Shown: piece after piece, positions 1-10,165 of the stretch
Position numbering within the stretch: position 1 is the first letter of the stretch
How the letters are laid out: every line of letters starts with the position of its first letter
DNA from: Kribbella sandramycini
GTDB lineage: Bacteria; Actinomycetota; Actinomycetes; Propionibacteriales; Kribbellaceae
Direction of reading: 5' to 3'
DNA: 64,000 nt
Assembly (NCBI RefSeq): GCF_013131805.1
Contig: NZ_JABJRC010000001.1
Location: 930,001 to 994,000 of the forward strand
The notes under the pieces: model-generated
The model's input: only the letters and a program-made list of their open reading frames with translations
What the model was told of the DNA's origin: nothing
The model's database searches: none
Position numbers and translations under genes: made by a program

Positions 1-1
1 C

Positions 2-1459
2 TCCCGGCTGCGGCTCAAGCTCGGCGCGTTCGACCGCGCCCGCGAGCTCCTCACCGAAGCCGACCGCCGTCCACTCGACGCCGCGCAGCGCGCCGAGGCT
101 CGGCTACAGACCGCGCAGATCGACGTCCACCTGACCCGCAGTCCCGAGGCCACCGCTGCTCTGGTCGCGGCCGCTGGAGAGGTTGACGACCCAACCGGCA
201 CCTATATCGAAGCCTTCTCGTCGGCGATGTTCATCGACCGGTTCCCCGGCCGGTTGCGGCAACTCGGCGTCCGGATCCGCGCGCAGGTCCCGCCGCGCGA
301 CCACCCGCGGCCGTCAGACCTGCTCCTGGACGCCCTCCTCGACCAAGCGATGCTGCCGGTCGCGGACGCCGTCCCCGCGATGCGCCGGGCGGTGGACGCC
401 TTCCGGACGCCGGACCTGGCCGACCCGTGGTGGATGGAGCTCGCCTGCATGATGGCCCTCGACCTGCACGACTCGGAGGCGACCGACGAGATCGCCGCCC
501 GGCAGGTCGAGCTGGCGCGCCGGCAGTCCGCGCTCGCGATTCTCCCGCAGGCGTTGAAGTTCCAGGCGATCGGCAAGACGATGTTCGGCCGCTTCGCCGA
601 AGCCGAGGCCGGGCTGGCCGAGGCCAACGCGGTCGACGAAGCCGCCGGCAGTGTCAGCCTCGCCTTCGCCGACGTCATCCTCGCCGCCTGGCGCGGGAAC
701 GCCGAGCACTTCGACCAGCTGCGCTCGTCCATTCACGACCGCGTCGGCCGCGACGAGCTGGTCGCCGCCCTTTACGCGACCGCCGTCCTCCGCAACGGCC
801 TCGGTGACTACACCGCCGCGCTGGAAGCAGCCCGAACCGCGTACGCCGAACGGGAGCGCGGCTCGTACGTCGTCTGGCCCCTCGCCGCCGAGTACATCGA
901 AGCCGCCGCACGCGCCGGGCAACCCGCCGAAGCGACGCCCGCGGTCGAACAGCTCGAGGCACTCGCCCGCACCAACCCCACGCCCTGGGCCGTCGCGCAA
1001 CACCACCTCGCCCAGGCGCTCATCGATCCGGCCGCTGCCGAGGTGCACTACCGCGAGGCGATCGACCTGTTCGCGCAGACCGACGTCCGGGCCCAGCATG
1101 CGCGGGCCCGGCTCGCGTACGGCGAATGGCTCCGCCGCGGCGGCCGCCGGGCGGAAGCCCGCGTCGAACTCCAAGCAGCACACGAATCCCTGACGGCGAT
1201 GGGCGCCGCGGCCTTCGCCGAACGCGCCGCGCGCGAGCTGTCCGCGACCGGGCAGCGCCCCCGCCGGGAGGGGACGAACCCGCTCGACCAACTGACCGCC
1301 CAGGAGCGTCTGATCGCCACTCAGGTCGCCGGGGGCGCGACGTCCAAGGAGGTCGCCGCGACGCTCTTCTTGAGCCCGCGGACGATCGACACCCATCTGC
1401 GCAACATCTTCCGCAAACTCGACATCACCTCCCGCCGGCAGCTTCGTGAAGTGATCTGA
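2..1459 (+). CDS. LuxR-family transcriptional regulator, 3' part (5' end outside window)
   Basis: The reading frame is open from base 2, so the gene is cut by the window edge. About 485 residues remain. Most of it is an alpha-helical Ala/Glu/Arg-rich repeat region resembling the TPR-like middle of large AAA/LuxR (LAL or MalT-type) regulators. The last ~60 residues form a LuxR-type helix-turn-helix, recognisable by LTAQERLIATQVAGGATSKE followed by LSPRTIDTHLRNIFRKL. Family knowledge predicts an N-terminal ATPase beyond the window edge. No ligand can be inferred. The next gene starts 48 bases downstream on the same strand. Confidence 0.85.
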   Translation, partial: SRLRLKLGAFDRARELLTEADRRPLDAAQRAEARLQTAQIDVHLTRSPEATAALVAAAGEVDDPTGTYIEAFSSAMFIDRFPGRLRQLGVRIRAQVPPRDHPRPSDLLLDALLDQAMLPVADAVPAMRRAVDAFRTPDLADPWWMELACMMALDLHDSEATDEIAARQVELARRQSALAILPQALKFQAIGKTMFGRFAEAEAGLAEANAVDEAAGSVSLAFADVILAAWRGNAEHFDQLRSSIHDRVGRDELVAALYATAVLRNGLGDYTAALEAARTAYAERERGSYVVWPLAAEYIEAAARAGQPAEATPAVEQLEALARTNPTPWAVAQHHLAQALIDPAAAEVHYREAIDLFAQTDVRAQHARARLAYGEWLRRGGRRAEARVELQAAHESLTAMGAAAFAERAARELSATGQRPRREGTNPLDQLTAQERLIATQVAGGATSKEVAATLFLSPRTIDTHLRNIFRKLDITSRRQLREVI

Positions 1460-1507
1460 GTCACAGAAGTCGTGCATGGGCCGCCCGGCCCGTGGTGAGG
1501 TCGGGGA

Positions 1508-2521
1508 ATGGACCTCCTCGAAGCAGCCGAGCGGCTCGAATTCCCAACCCAGGCTTGGAAAGAGTTCCCCCAGACCGACGGTATCCAGCTACCCGACAAT
1601 CCCACCGACCTGCTCACCTACTGCGGAGTCGCCGAAGCCGATCAGCAAGCAATGCTTGCCGCGCGACCGGATCCGGACGAGCACCCCGAGTGGTGGGCGG
1701 TGCTCTCCGCGATCGCGGGGAGTCTCGATCGCGACTGGGAGCGGCCGCTGCCGCCGACCGGCTTCAAGTCCTGGCCGGTCGTCCCGGAGAACTCACCCGC
1801 GGTCGGCATGTTCGCCTGGGCCTGGGCGCTGCTGTCCGTCGTCCCGAGATTGCTCGACACGCACGCGCAGCGCGGCGTCCCGGAAAAGGTGACCAAGGCA
1901 ACCATCGTTGCCCTGGGCGGGATCCTGATCAGCCACCGCGAGGTCTACGGCCGGCCGGGTGTCGGACTGATGCCGTTGTGGGGGCCGCCGTTGCGCTTCC
2001 GGTGCGCGGACTACGAGATCGGCCGGCTCAACTTCACCCGAACGGAACTCGGGCTCGGCTACGGCGTCTCCGGCCGGCTGCTGTCGATCCACATCCCGCC
2101 CACCGGCCCACTCGACGCCGCCGCCGCGGCCGAGTCCATCGACGCGGCCGCTGCCCTGTTCCCGCAGTGGTATCCGGACGAACCGATCTACGCCTTCACC
2201 TGCCACTCCTGGCTCCTCGATCCGCAACTGGCCGACCACCTCCCGGCCGAGTCCAACATCGTCCGCTTCCAGCAACGCTTCCGGCTGCTCCCCCACCTGC
2301 CGCCAAGCACCGCATTCGAAGGCGACCACGAGCTCATGCGGCTCGCCCTCCAACTCGACCCGCCGGACGGCGCGCTGTCAGCGGCAGACCTCGCCGCGAT
2401 CCCCGAGGCGACCAGCCTGCAGCGCGCGTTCGTGCGACACCTGAGCGCAGGCCGGCACTTCCACCTGCGCACCGGCCTCCTGACCGATTACGGACGGGAT
2501 TCGCACCGACACCTTGAGTAA
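1508..2521 (+). CDS. Acyltransferase domain protein (NAT_N / GNAT_C-like)
   Basis: A 337-residue soluble protein with no signal peptide or membrane segment. The C-terminal half carries the stretch FTCHSWLLDPQLADHLP followed by SNIVRFQQRF, which I recognise from actinobacterial proteins annotated as acyltransferase-domain proteins with a GNAT-like C-terminal fold. The N-terminal half is less recognisable. The ATG lies about 7 bases after a GGTGAGG-like ribosome site. It sits between the LuxR regulator and the glycosidase, on the same strand. The acyl donor and acceptor are unknown. The family call is from memory of the motif, not from a search. Confidence 0.65.
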   Translation: MDLLEAAERLEFPTQAWKEFPQTDGIQLPDNPTDLLTYCGVAEADQQAMLAARPDPDEHPEWWAVLSAIAGSLDRDWERPLPPTGFKSWPVVPENSPAVGMFAWAWALLSVVPRLLDTHAQRGVPEKVTKATIVALGGILISHREVYGRPGVGLMPLWGPPLRFRCADYEIGRLNFTRTELGLGYGVSGRLLSIHIPPTGPLDAAAAAESIDAAAALFPQWYPDEPIYAFTCHSWLLDPQLADHLPAESNIVRFQQRFRLLPHLPPSTAFEGDHELMRLALQLDPPDGALSAADLAAIPEATSLQRAFVRHLSAGRHFHLRTGLLTDYGRDSHRHLE

Positions 2522-2584
2522 TTCGGTTCAGTAGTGTTCGATCCTGGGTGATTGGCTCCCTCCGCCCACGAACTGGGGTCGACC

Positions 2585-5500
2585 ATGTCGCTGCGCCGTG
2601 CCCTCCTGTCCACGCTCGCCGTCGTGCCGATGTTCGCTTTGCTGTCGGTGGCGCCGGCACCGGCGGCCGCGCCGCCGCCGGATGTCTACAGCTATCTGGA
2701 AAATCCGGAGCTGGTCGCCGAAGGTCAGCAGCCGCCGCACGCCGAGCTGCGCCCGTACGCCGATCCGCGCCAGGCCGTCCGGGCCGGCAAGGACACCCCG
2801 TGGACGCGTTCGCTCGACGGCGAGTGGCGGATCCGGATGGCCGATCGGCCGCAGGATGTGCCGGCCGGCTTCCACGCCGAGGGGTACGACGTCAGCGGCT
2901 GGCCGACCGCCGACGTACCGCACACCTGGCAGACGGACGGCCTGGACCACCCGATGTTCCGGAACATCCCGACCGAGATGTGGCCGGACGACCCGCCGCG
3001 GGTGCCGCGGGATGTGAACCCGACAGCGGCGTACGTGCGCAACTTCGACGTCCCGAAGGACTGGCGCGAGCGCCGGACCTTCCTCCGCTTCGAGGGTGTG
3101 ACGAGCGCGTACTTCGTCTGGGTCAACGGCAAGTACGCCGGCTACGACCAGGGCGGCTACCTGCCCGCAGAGTTCGACGTCACGCCGCTGCTCAAACCTG
3201 GCCGGAACACGGTCGCGCTGCAGGTACACCGATGGTCGGCCGGCTCCCATCTTGAGGACTACGACCAATGGCGGTTCGCGGGCATCTTCCGGTCGGTGTG
3301 GATGTACTCGACCCCAGAGGTGCATGTTCAGGACGTCACGCTGCGGCCGAAGCTCGACGCGCAGTACCGCGACGGTGTACTGGGCGCGGAACTCGAGGTC
3401 GCCGGCGCGGCCTCCGGCTACTCGGCCCGGGTGACACTGCACGATCCGGCCGGGCGCAAGGTCGCGAGCAGCACCGGGACAGTTGCCGACGGCAAAGTGC
3501 TGCTCAGTACGCCGGTCGCCGCGCCGGCCAAGTGGAGTGACGAGACGCCGAACGTCTACCGGGTCGTGGTCGAACTCCTCGACCCGGCCGGCCGCGTCAC
3601 CCACATCACCAGCCAGCCGACCGGCTTCCGGACGATCGAGATCAAGGACAAGCAGCTGCTGGTCAACGGCAAACGCATCCTGATCAAGGGCACGAACCGC
3701 GCCGAGACCGACCCCGCGACCGGCCGGCACGCGACCACCGGCCGGATGCTCGAGGACGTCGCGCTGATGAAACAGCTGAACATCAACGCCGTCCGCACTT
3801 CGCACTACCCGAGCGACCCGCATTTCTACGACCTGGCCGACACCCGCGGGCTGTGGATCGCCGACGAGGTCGAGATCGAGACCCACCATCACGACGGCTG
3901 CCCGAACAACTGCCTGGCCGAACGGCCGGAGTGGCAGACGGCGTTCATGGATCGCTTCGTCGGCATGGTCGAGCGGGACAAGAACCACCCGAGCGTGTTC
4001 CTCTGGGACACCGGTAACGAGGCCGGCCTCGGCAAGGCGCACTACTCCATGGCCGAATGGGCCACCGCGAACGACCCGAGCCGCCCACTCTACCACCAGT
4101 CGAACGGCCCGGACGGCGATGCGCCGTTCGCCGATATCTGGGGCCCGCGCTATCCCTCCCCCGAAGGCCTGGAGTCGATGGCGCGGATCACCGAGAAGCC
4201 GATCATCATGGGCGAGTACGCCCATGCCAGCGGCAACGGGTTCGGCAATTTCAACGAGTTCTGGGACGTCGTCCGGCGCAACCCGGTGGTCCAGGGCGGC
4301 TTCATCTGGGACTGGGCCGACCAGAACCTCTATCAGCCGCTGCGCACCACACCGGATGCCTCCGGCAACCAGATCATGGCCTGGCTGACCGGGCTGCCCG
4401 AGCAGGTCGAGGGCAAACAGGGCAGCGGGCTGTACTTTTCCAGCCTCGACGACTGGGTCGAGGTGTATCGCGATCGGGCCTTCGACCAGGTCCAGGACGG
4501 CCTGACCCTGGACACCTGGGTCAAACCGGACAGCTGGACCGGCGACTTCACGATGATTGCCAAAGGCAACCGGCAGTACGCGCTGAAGATGGCCGACCAG
4601 AACACCCTGGAGTTCTTCGTGTACGGCGACGGCGACTGGCACTCCGTGCGCGCCGCCGTCCCAGCCGATTGGCGGGGCAACTGGCATCGCGTCACCGGCA
4701 CCTTCGACGGGCAGACGCTGCGCCTGCTGCTCGACGGCAAGGAGATCGGGCGGACGGCGTGGTCCGGGACGATCGCCGGCTCCAGCGACCCGCTCAACAT
4801 CGGCCGCAACCCGGATGCCCAAGAGAACCCGTCGACCCGGCCGGCACACGGCACCTTCGACAACGTCCGGATCTACCACCGGGCGCTGACCGAGGCCGAG
4901 CTCACCGCCGACCCGAAGACGACCGCCGTCCTCGCGCTCGACTTCGACCAGATCGAGAACAAGGGCCGCTACGAGACGTACGGCGCCGGACCGGGTGGCG
5001 TAGACGGTCTGGTGAACGCCGATCGGACGCTGCAGCCGGAGACCCGCGAGCTGGCTCATGTGCACGCGCCGATCCGCTTCACCCGGCCGGACGGACGCCT
5101 GACCGTCACCAACGAGCGAGCCTTCACCGGCACCAGCGACCTGCAACTGCGGTGGTCCGTGACCGAAGGCCGCCGCACGCTGACCAGGGGCCGGCAGCCC
5201 CTGAACGTGGCCGCGGGCACGACCAGCGCCGTCCAGTTGCCCGCGCTCCCTGCCAACCCGGACGGCTTGGAGCGGTGGCTGAATGTCCAAGCAGTGCTGA
5301 CGAAGCCGACCAACTGGGCACCGGCCGGGCATGTGGTTGCCCTCGGCCAGTTCGCGGTCGGCGGGAAGCAGTTGCGCGGTGTGGCATCCCCAGAGCCCAC
5401 TGGAGAGCTCAAAGTCCGGCAGGACGGTTCGAACACCGTCGTTTCAGGCCGCGATTTCACCTACACCTTCGACAAGGCGACCGGCGCGCTCAACTCGATG

Positions 5501-7063
5501 CGCGTTCGTGGGCAGGAACTGCTGAACCGCGGCCCGAAGCTGGACGTATGGCGCGCGCCGCTGTCGAACGAGATGTGGGGCGAGGCGGGCACCTGGCGCA
5601 ACGCCGGGTTCGATCGCCTCACCACCAGCGTCGAGGACTTCGCCGTCGAGCAGTCGCCGGACGCCGTCACAGTGACCGCCCGCAGCACCGCGGCCGGCGT
5701 CCCGGATTCGTCGTTCCGGCAGACGATGGTCTACACGGTGTCGGGGAACGGTGAAGTCCGGGTTTCGCATCGGGCCGACCCGCTCGGCAAGGCGCGCAAT
5801 GTCCCCTATCTGCCGCGGCTCGGGTTCTCGCTCAAGGTGCCGGACAAGTTCCAGCAGTTCAGCTACTACGGGCGCGGGCCGGTCGAGAACTACCCCGACC
5901 GGGAGGCGGCGACCCCCATCGGGGTCTATTCGTCCACAGTCACCGACGAGTACTTCCCGTATGTGCAGCCACAGGAGCAGGGCAACCACGGCGACGTCCG
6001 CTGGGCGACGCTGACGGACGGCAAGTCGGGCGGTCTGCTGGTGGCCGGCGATCTGAATGTCGCCGTCGATCAGTACGACGACGCCGACCGCGCCGTCTAT
6101 CCGCACGCGCTGAAACGCAACCAGGACGGTACGACGCTGCACGTCAGCCATGCGGTCACCGGCGTCAGCGAGACGTTCCACGAAACGCTGCCGCAGTACC
6201 AGGTCGAGGGCGATCGCGAGTACGCCTACTCGGTTCTGCTGCGGCCGCTCAGCCGGTCCGAAGTACGTGCCGGTCGGCCGCACGACCAGGTCGCCTGCAC
6301 GCCGGACGTCACGCTGACACCGAGCAAGGAGACGGTCGAGCCCAACGAGACCGTCGATTCGATACTGACGGTGACGAACCCCTGCCGGACGGCTCTTCCC
6401 GCCGGTTCAGCGACCCTCACCACCTCCCAAGGGTGGACGGTTGAGCCGCGGACGGTGCCGATCAGCGCGCTCGCGGCGGGTAAGTCGGTGGTGGCGGTCG
6501 TTCAGATCACCCGCAGCGCCGACTCACCCCGCGGCATCCGGCCAGTCACCGCAGAGGTTCGAGTGGGCCAGGCGACGGCCTTCGCCACGGCCCAACTCAC
6601 CGGGGCGCCGACGCCGCCACGAGGTGCGGTCCAGGTGAGCTCGCTGGACTTCCTGACCGTGCAGAACGGGTGGGGGCCGGTGGAGCGCGATCGGAGCAAC
6701 GGCGAACAAGGCGAGGCCGACGGTGGGCCGATCACGATCGGCGGGACGACGTACCCGTCCGGGCTCGGCGTGCATGCGGAGTCCACGGTCGAGCTGTACC
6801 TGGGCGGTCACTGCACGTCGTTCAGCGCGGACGTCGGTCTCGACGACGAGGTCGGCAGCGGCGGGAGTGTCGAGTTCGAGGTCTACACCGACGGGACGCG
6901 GCGGTACGGCAGCGGCGTCCGGACCGGGAACGACCAGGCGGTTCCGGTCGCCGTGGACGTCTCCGGCGTGAAGGTGCTTCGGCTCAAGGTCACTTCCGCC
7001 GGCAACGGGAATGCCCACGACCATGCCGACTGGGCCGCCGCGAAGCTGAGTTGCACCCCGTGA
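2585..7063 (+). CDS. Secreted family-2 glycoside hydrolase (beta-galactosidase-like) with LamG, NEW3-like and NPCBM-like modules
   Basis: A 1492-residue exo-glycosidase. I chose the ATG at 2585 over the in-frame TTG at 2552 because it directly begins a Sec signal peptide (MSLRRALL..., cleavage near APAPAAA). The order is the GH2 sugar-binding and immunoglobulin-like domains, then the TIM barrel. The acid/base Glu is about residue 479 (WDTGNEAG) and the nucleophile Glu about 544 (IMGEYAHASGNG). A LamG-like lectin module (about 615-770) interrupts the protein before the C-terminal Bgal_small_N-like sandwich (YYGRGPVENYPDRE). An alpha-galactosidase NEW3-like domain (about 1243-1340) and a Cys-containing NPCBM-like domain (about 1353-1490) follow. 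It probably removes terminal beta-linked sugars from extracellular polysaccharide; the exact sugar cannot be read from sequence. Confidence 0.92.
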   Translation: MSLRRALLSTLAVVPMFALLSVAPAPAAAPPPDVYSYLENPELVAEGQQPPHAELRPYADPRQAVRAGKDTPWTRSLDGEWRIRMADRPQDVPAGFHAEGYDVSGWPTADVPHTWQTDGLDHPMFRNIPTEMWPDDPPRVPRDVNPTAAYVRNFDVPKDWRERRTFLRFEGVTSAYFVWVNGKYAGYDQGGYLPAEFDVTPLLKPGRNTVALQVHRWSAGSHLEDYDQWRFAGIFRSVWMYSTPEVHVQDVTLRPKLDAQYRDGVLGAELEVAGAASGYSARVTLHDPAGRKVASSTGTVADGKVLLSTPVAAPAKWSDETPNVYRVVVELLDPAGRVTHITSQPTGFRTIEIKDKQLLVNGKRILIKGTNRAETDPATGRHATTGRMLEDVALMKQLNINAVRTSHYPSDPHFYDLADTRGLWIADEVEIETHHHDGCPNNCLAERPEWQTAFMDRFVGMVERDKNHPSVFLWDTGNEAGLGKAHYSMAEWATANDPSRPLYHQSNGPDGDAPFADIWGPRYPSPEGLESMARITEKPIIMGEYAHASGNGFGNFNEFWDVVRRNPVVQGGFIWDWADQNLYQPLRTTPDASGNQIMAWLTGLPEQVEGKQGSGLYFSSLDDWVEVYRDRAFDQVQDGLTLDTWVKPDSWTGDFTMIAKGNRQYALKMADQNTLEFFVYGDGDWHSVRAAVPADWRGNWHRVTGTFDGQTLRLLLDGKEIGRTAWSGTIAGSSDPLNIGRNPDAQENPSTRPAHGTFDNVRIYHRALTEAELTADPKTTAVLALDFDQIENKGRYETYGAGPGGVDGLVNADRTLQPETRELAHVHAPIRFTRPDGRLTVTNERAFTGTSDLQLRWSVTEGRRTLTRGRQPLNVAAGTTSAVQLPALPANPDGLERWLNVQAVLTKPTNWAPAGHVVALGQFAVGGKQLRGVASPEPTGELKVRQDGSNTVVSGRDFTYTFDKATGALNSMRVRGQELLNRGPKLDVWRAPLSNEMWGEAGTWRNAGFDRLTTSVEDFAVEQSPDAVTVTARSTAAGVPDSSFRQTMVYTVSGNGEVRVSHRADPLGKARNVPYLPRLGFSLKVPDKFQQFSYYGRGPVENYPDREAATPIGVYSSTVTDEYFPYVQPQEQGNHGDVRWATLTDGKSGGLLVAGDLNVAVDQYDDADRAVYPHALKRNQDGTTLHVSHAVTGVSETFHETLPQYQVEGDREYAYSVLLRPLSRSEVRAGRPHDQVACTPDVTLTPSKETVEPNETVDSILTVTNPCRTALPAGSATLTTSQGWTVEPRTVPISALAAGKSVVAVVQITRSADSPRGIRPVTAEVRVGQATAFATAQLTGAPTPPRGAVQVSSLDFLTVQNGWGPVERDRSNGEQGEADGGPITIGGTTYPSGLGVHAESTVELYLGGHCTSFSADVGLDDEVGSGGSVEFEVYTDGTRRYGSGVRTGNDQAVPVAVDVSGVKVLRLKVTSAGNGNAHDHADWAAAKLSCTP

Positions 7064-7078
7064 TGGCAAGATCAGTGC

Positions 7079-10000
7079 GTGCAGATCGGGTTACTCGGGC
7101 CGTTCGAAGTCCGTACGGATGACGGAAGCGCCGTCGATGTACCCGGTGCACGCCTGCGCGGGCTGTTGGCGGCACTCGCTCTGGAGACCGGTCGCGTCGT
7201 CCCGAAGCCGACGCTGGTCGACTGGATCTGGGGCGAGCAGCCGCCGTCCGATGCGGCGAACGCCTTGCAGCGGTTGGTTTCCCGGCTGCGAAAGGTCCTG
7301 CCGGTCGAGGGACTGCCGGAGGGCTACCGGCTGCACGTCGAGCCTGACGAGGTGGACGCCGTCCGGTTCGAGCGGCTGGTCGGGCAGGGCGAGCTACGAG
7401 CGGCGCTGAAGCTGTGGCGCGGTGCGGCACTGCAGGAGATCGGCCTGCAGGAGAGCGCCGCCTTCGACGCCGCCGTCACCCGATTGGAAGGGCTACGGCT
7501 GACGGCGGCCGAGGACTGGTACGACGCCGAGATCAGTCGCGGCCGCGGTGCGCCGCTGGTGACCGAGCTGACCGACCTCGTCGCCACCCACCCGGTTCGG
7601 GAGCGGCTGGTGGCGGCGCTGCTGCGAGCGTTGGCCGCGAGCGGCCGCGAGTCCGAGGCACTACTCGTCTACGAGCGCACGCGCGAGACGCTCGCCGACG
7701 AGTTGGGCGTCGACCCGTCCGCTGAGCTCGCCGCGCTGCACGTCGCGCTCCTGCGCGGTGAGGTCGGCGGCCGCGAGGAGAGCGCGAAGACCAACCTGCG
7801 TTCCGAGCTGACCACCTACGTCGGCAAGGACGACGATGTCGCGGCCGTCAGCACACTCGTCACGAGCCACCGGCTCACCACGCTGATCGGCCCCGGCGGC
7901 TCGGGCAAGACCCGGCTGGCCACCGAGACCGCGCGGACGCTCCTCCCGAAGCTCCCGGACGGCGCGCGCGTCGTCGAGCTCGCCGCGATCGGCCCCGCGG
8001 ACGACGTCGCCGCGGCCGCCCTCGCCGCGCTCGGCCATCGGGACGCGCTGCTCGGCGGCGCCCCGGACGCCGAATCGGTCGACCGGATCATCGCCGCGAT
8101 CGGCGATCGCGAGCTGCTGCTCATTCTGGACAACTGCGAGCACGTGATCGAGTCGGCCGCGGCGTTCGCGCATCGCGTGCTCGGCGAGTGCCCGCGGCTG
8201 CGCATCCTGGCCACCAGCCGGGAGCCGCTCGGGATCACCGGCGAAGCGCTCTGGACGGTTACCCCGCTGACACTCCCCGGCCCGGACGCCGATCCGGCGG
8301 TGATCGAGTCGTCACCCGCCGTCCAGCTGCTGCGCGACCGGGCGAGCGCCGTCCGCAAGGATCTCGGGACCGACGCGGAGACCGTGGCCACGATGGCAAG
8401 GGTCTGCCGCGCGCTGGACGGGATGCCGCTGGCGATCGAGCTCGCCGCGGCCCGGCTGCGCACGATGACACTCGATCAGCTCGCGCATCGGCTCGACGAT
8501 CTCTTCCGGCTGCTGACCGGTGGCAGCCGGACGGCGTTGCCGCGGCACCGCACGCTGCGGGCGGTGATCGATTGGAGCTGGGAGCTGCTGAGCGAACCCG
8601 AGCGAACCGTGTTGCGCCGCCTGTCGGTGTTCGCCGGCGGCGCGAGTCTGGAGGCCGCCGAACAGGTCTGCGCCGACGCCCCGATCGACGTCCTCGAACT
8701 GCTGACCGCCCTCACCGAGAAGTCGCTGGTCGTTGCTGAGGGCAAGGATGCACCGCGGTACCGGATGCTCGGGATGGTCAAGGAGTACGCCGAGCAGCGG
8801 CTCGCCGAAGCCGGTGAGGCCGAGTTGGCCCGGCGTACCCATCTGACCTACTTCACCGAGTTGGCCGAGACCGCCGATCCGCACCTACGCCGCGGCGAGC
8901 AGCTGGAATGGCTGGCGATCGTCGAGGCCGAGCACGACAACCTGACCGCGGCGATGCGCGGCGCGCTGGCGGCCGCGGAGGCGGAGCCCGCGATGCGGCT
9001 GGCCGCGGCAGCGTGCTGGTACTGGTGGCTGGCCGGGCATCGGGCCGAGGGCAGTGAGTTCCTGATGGCGGCGACTGCGTTACCGGGCGAGGTGAGCGAC
9101 GAGATCCAGGCGATCGTGTTGTCGTTCGTGGTCGGGTTCATGTCGTCGGGGCGGGGTGATCAGTTCGACGCGGCGGAGTGGATCCAGCGGCTCTTCCAGC
9201 TGAGCCACGGCGTCCGGAGTACGCATCCCGCGGTCCGGTTCGCCGGGGCGCTCGAAGGTTTGCTGCACGACCCGGATGCCTTCCTGCCGGCGTTCGAATC
9301 GTTGCTGACCGATGACGATCCGTGGGTCGGCGCGCTCGCGCGGTTGCAGCTGGGCAAACAAATCGGGCAGCTTGGCGACGGCAGCCGGACGGCAGATGCC
9401 TATCTGGAGCAGGCGGTCGCCGAGTTCCGCGCGGTCGGCGAGCGGTGGGGGATCGCCTTCGCGTTGAGCGAGCTGGCGGACCGGATCACCGTCCGCGGTG
9501 AGTTCGTGAACGCGGCGGAGTACTACGAGCAGGCCGCCGACGTGGTGACCGAAGTCGGCGCGATCGAGGATCTGCTGCGGATGCGGTCGCGGCAGGCGCA
9601 GCTCTACTGGCTGGCCGGTGATCAAGCCGCCGGCTCGGCGGCGATCGCCGAGGCCGAGCGAGTGGCGCGCGTCGTCGCCTGGCCGGAGGCACGCGCCGAG
9701 CTGGCGCTCGCGAAGGCGGAGCTCGCGCGGTGGAACGGTGATGCCGCCGAGGCGCGCCGCCAGCTCGACATCGCGGCGGCCGACGCAGCCACGACCGCCG
9801 GGGCGGCCGGGATGCAGGGCGTGATCGACAGCATGCTCGGCTATCTCACCGGGGATCTGGACCAGGCCCGGCGGTACTACGCAGGTGTGTTCGAGGCGGT
9901 CGCCGACCGCTCGCCGCTGATGGCCGCCCAGATCCTGGTCGGGATCGCGGATCTCGCCGTCCGGCAGGAGGACTTCGCACAAGCCGCCCGGCTGCTCGCG

Positions 10001-10165
10001 GCCAGCCACCGGATCCGCGGTCTGCGGGATCGCTCCGCGCCCGACATCGATCGGATCGAGCAGACGGCGCGGCGCCGCCTCGGCGACCAGAGGTTCACCG
10101 AGGCGACGCAGGCAGGAGCGGAGGCCGACTGGCGGGAGCTGGCCGCCGTCACGCTTGCTTCTTGA
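7079..10165 (+). CDS. AfsR/SARP-family regulator with NB-ARC ATPase and TPR domains
   Basis: A 1028-residue three-part regulator. Residues 1-90 are an OmpR-like winged helix (MQIGLLGPFEV start, typical of SARPs). About 90-245 is the bacterial transcriptional activation domain, ending near ADELGVDPSAEL. Next is an NB-ARC-type ATPase with Walker A GPGGSGKT at residues 271-278 and a Walker B-like LLLILDNCEHV. A long helical TPR-like tail follows. The start is GTG, 16 bases after the glycosidase stop. Family members activate secondary-metabolite or transporter genes by binding direct heptamer repeats; a candidate site lies at 11844-11892. The 3' end overlaps the convergent ABC permease by 17 bases. 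Confidence 0.93.
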   Translation: MQIGLLGPFEVRTDDGSAVDVPGARLRGLLAALALETGRVVPKPTLVDWIWGEQPPSDAANALQRLVSRLRKVLPVEGLPEGYRLHVEPDEVDAVRFERLVGQGELRAALKLWRGAALQEIGLQESAAFDAAVTRLEGLRLTAAEDWYDAEISRGRGAPLVTELTDLVATHPVRERLVAALLRALAASGRESEALLVYERTRETLADELGVDPSAELAALHVALLRGEVGGREESAKTNLRSELTTYVGKDDDVAAVSTLVTSHRLTTLIGPGGSGKTRLATETARTLLPKLPDGARVVELAAIGPADDVAAAALAALGHRDALLGGAPDAESVDRIIAAIGDRELLLILDNCEHVIESAAAFAHRVLGECPRLRILATSREPLGITGEALWTVTPLTLPGPDADPAVIESSPAVQLLRDRASAVRKDLGTDAETVATMARVCRALDGMPLAIELAAARLRTMTLDQLAHRLDDLFRLLTGGSRTALPRHRTLRAVIDWSWELLSEPERTVLRRLSVFAGGASLEAAEQVCADAPIDVLELLTALTEKSLVVAEGKDAPRYRMLGMVKEYAEQRLAEAGEAELARRTHLTYFTELAETADPHLRRGEQLEWLAIVEAEHDNLTAAMRGALAAAEAEPAMRLAAAACWYWWLAGHRAEGSEFLMAATALPGEVSDEIQAIVLSFVVGFMSSGRGDQFDAAEWIQRLFQLSHGVRSTHPAVRFAGALEGLLHDPDAFLPAFESLLTDDDPWVGALARLQLGKQIGQLGDGSRTADAYLEQAVAEFRAVGERWGIAFALSELADRITVRGEFVNAAEYYEQAADVVTEVGAIEDLLRMRSRQAQLYWLAGDQAAGSAAIAEAERVARVVAWPEARAELALAKAELARWNGDAAEARRQLDIAAADAATTAGAAGMQGVIDSMLGYLTGDLDQARRYYAGVFEAVADRSPLMAAQILVGIADLAVRQEDFAQAARLLAASHRIRGLRDRSAPDIDRIEQTARRRLGDQRFTEATQAGAEADWRELAAVTLAS

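Noticed and set aside
2528..5332. A 934-codon minus-strand frame
   Set aside because: It is antisense to the GH2 gene, whose catalytic motifs and signal peptide are unmistakable.
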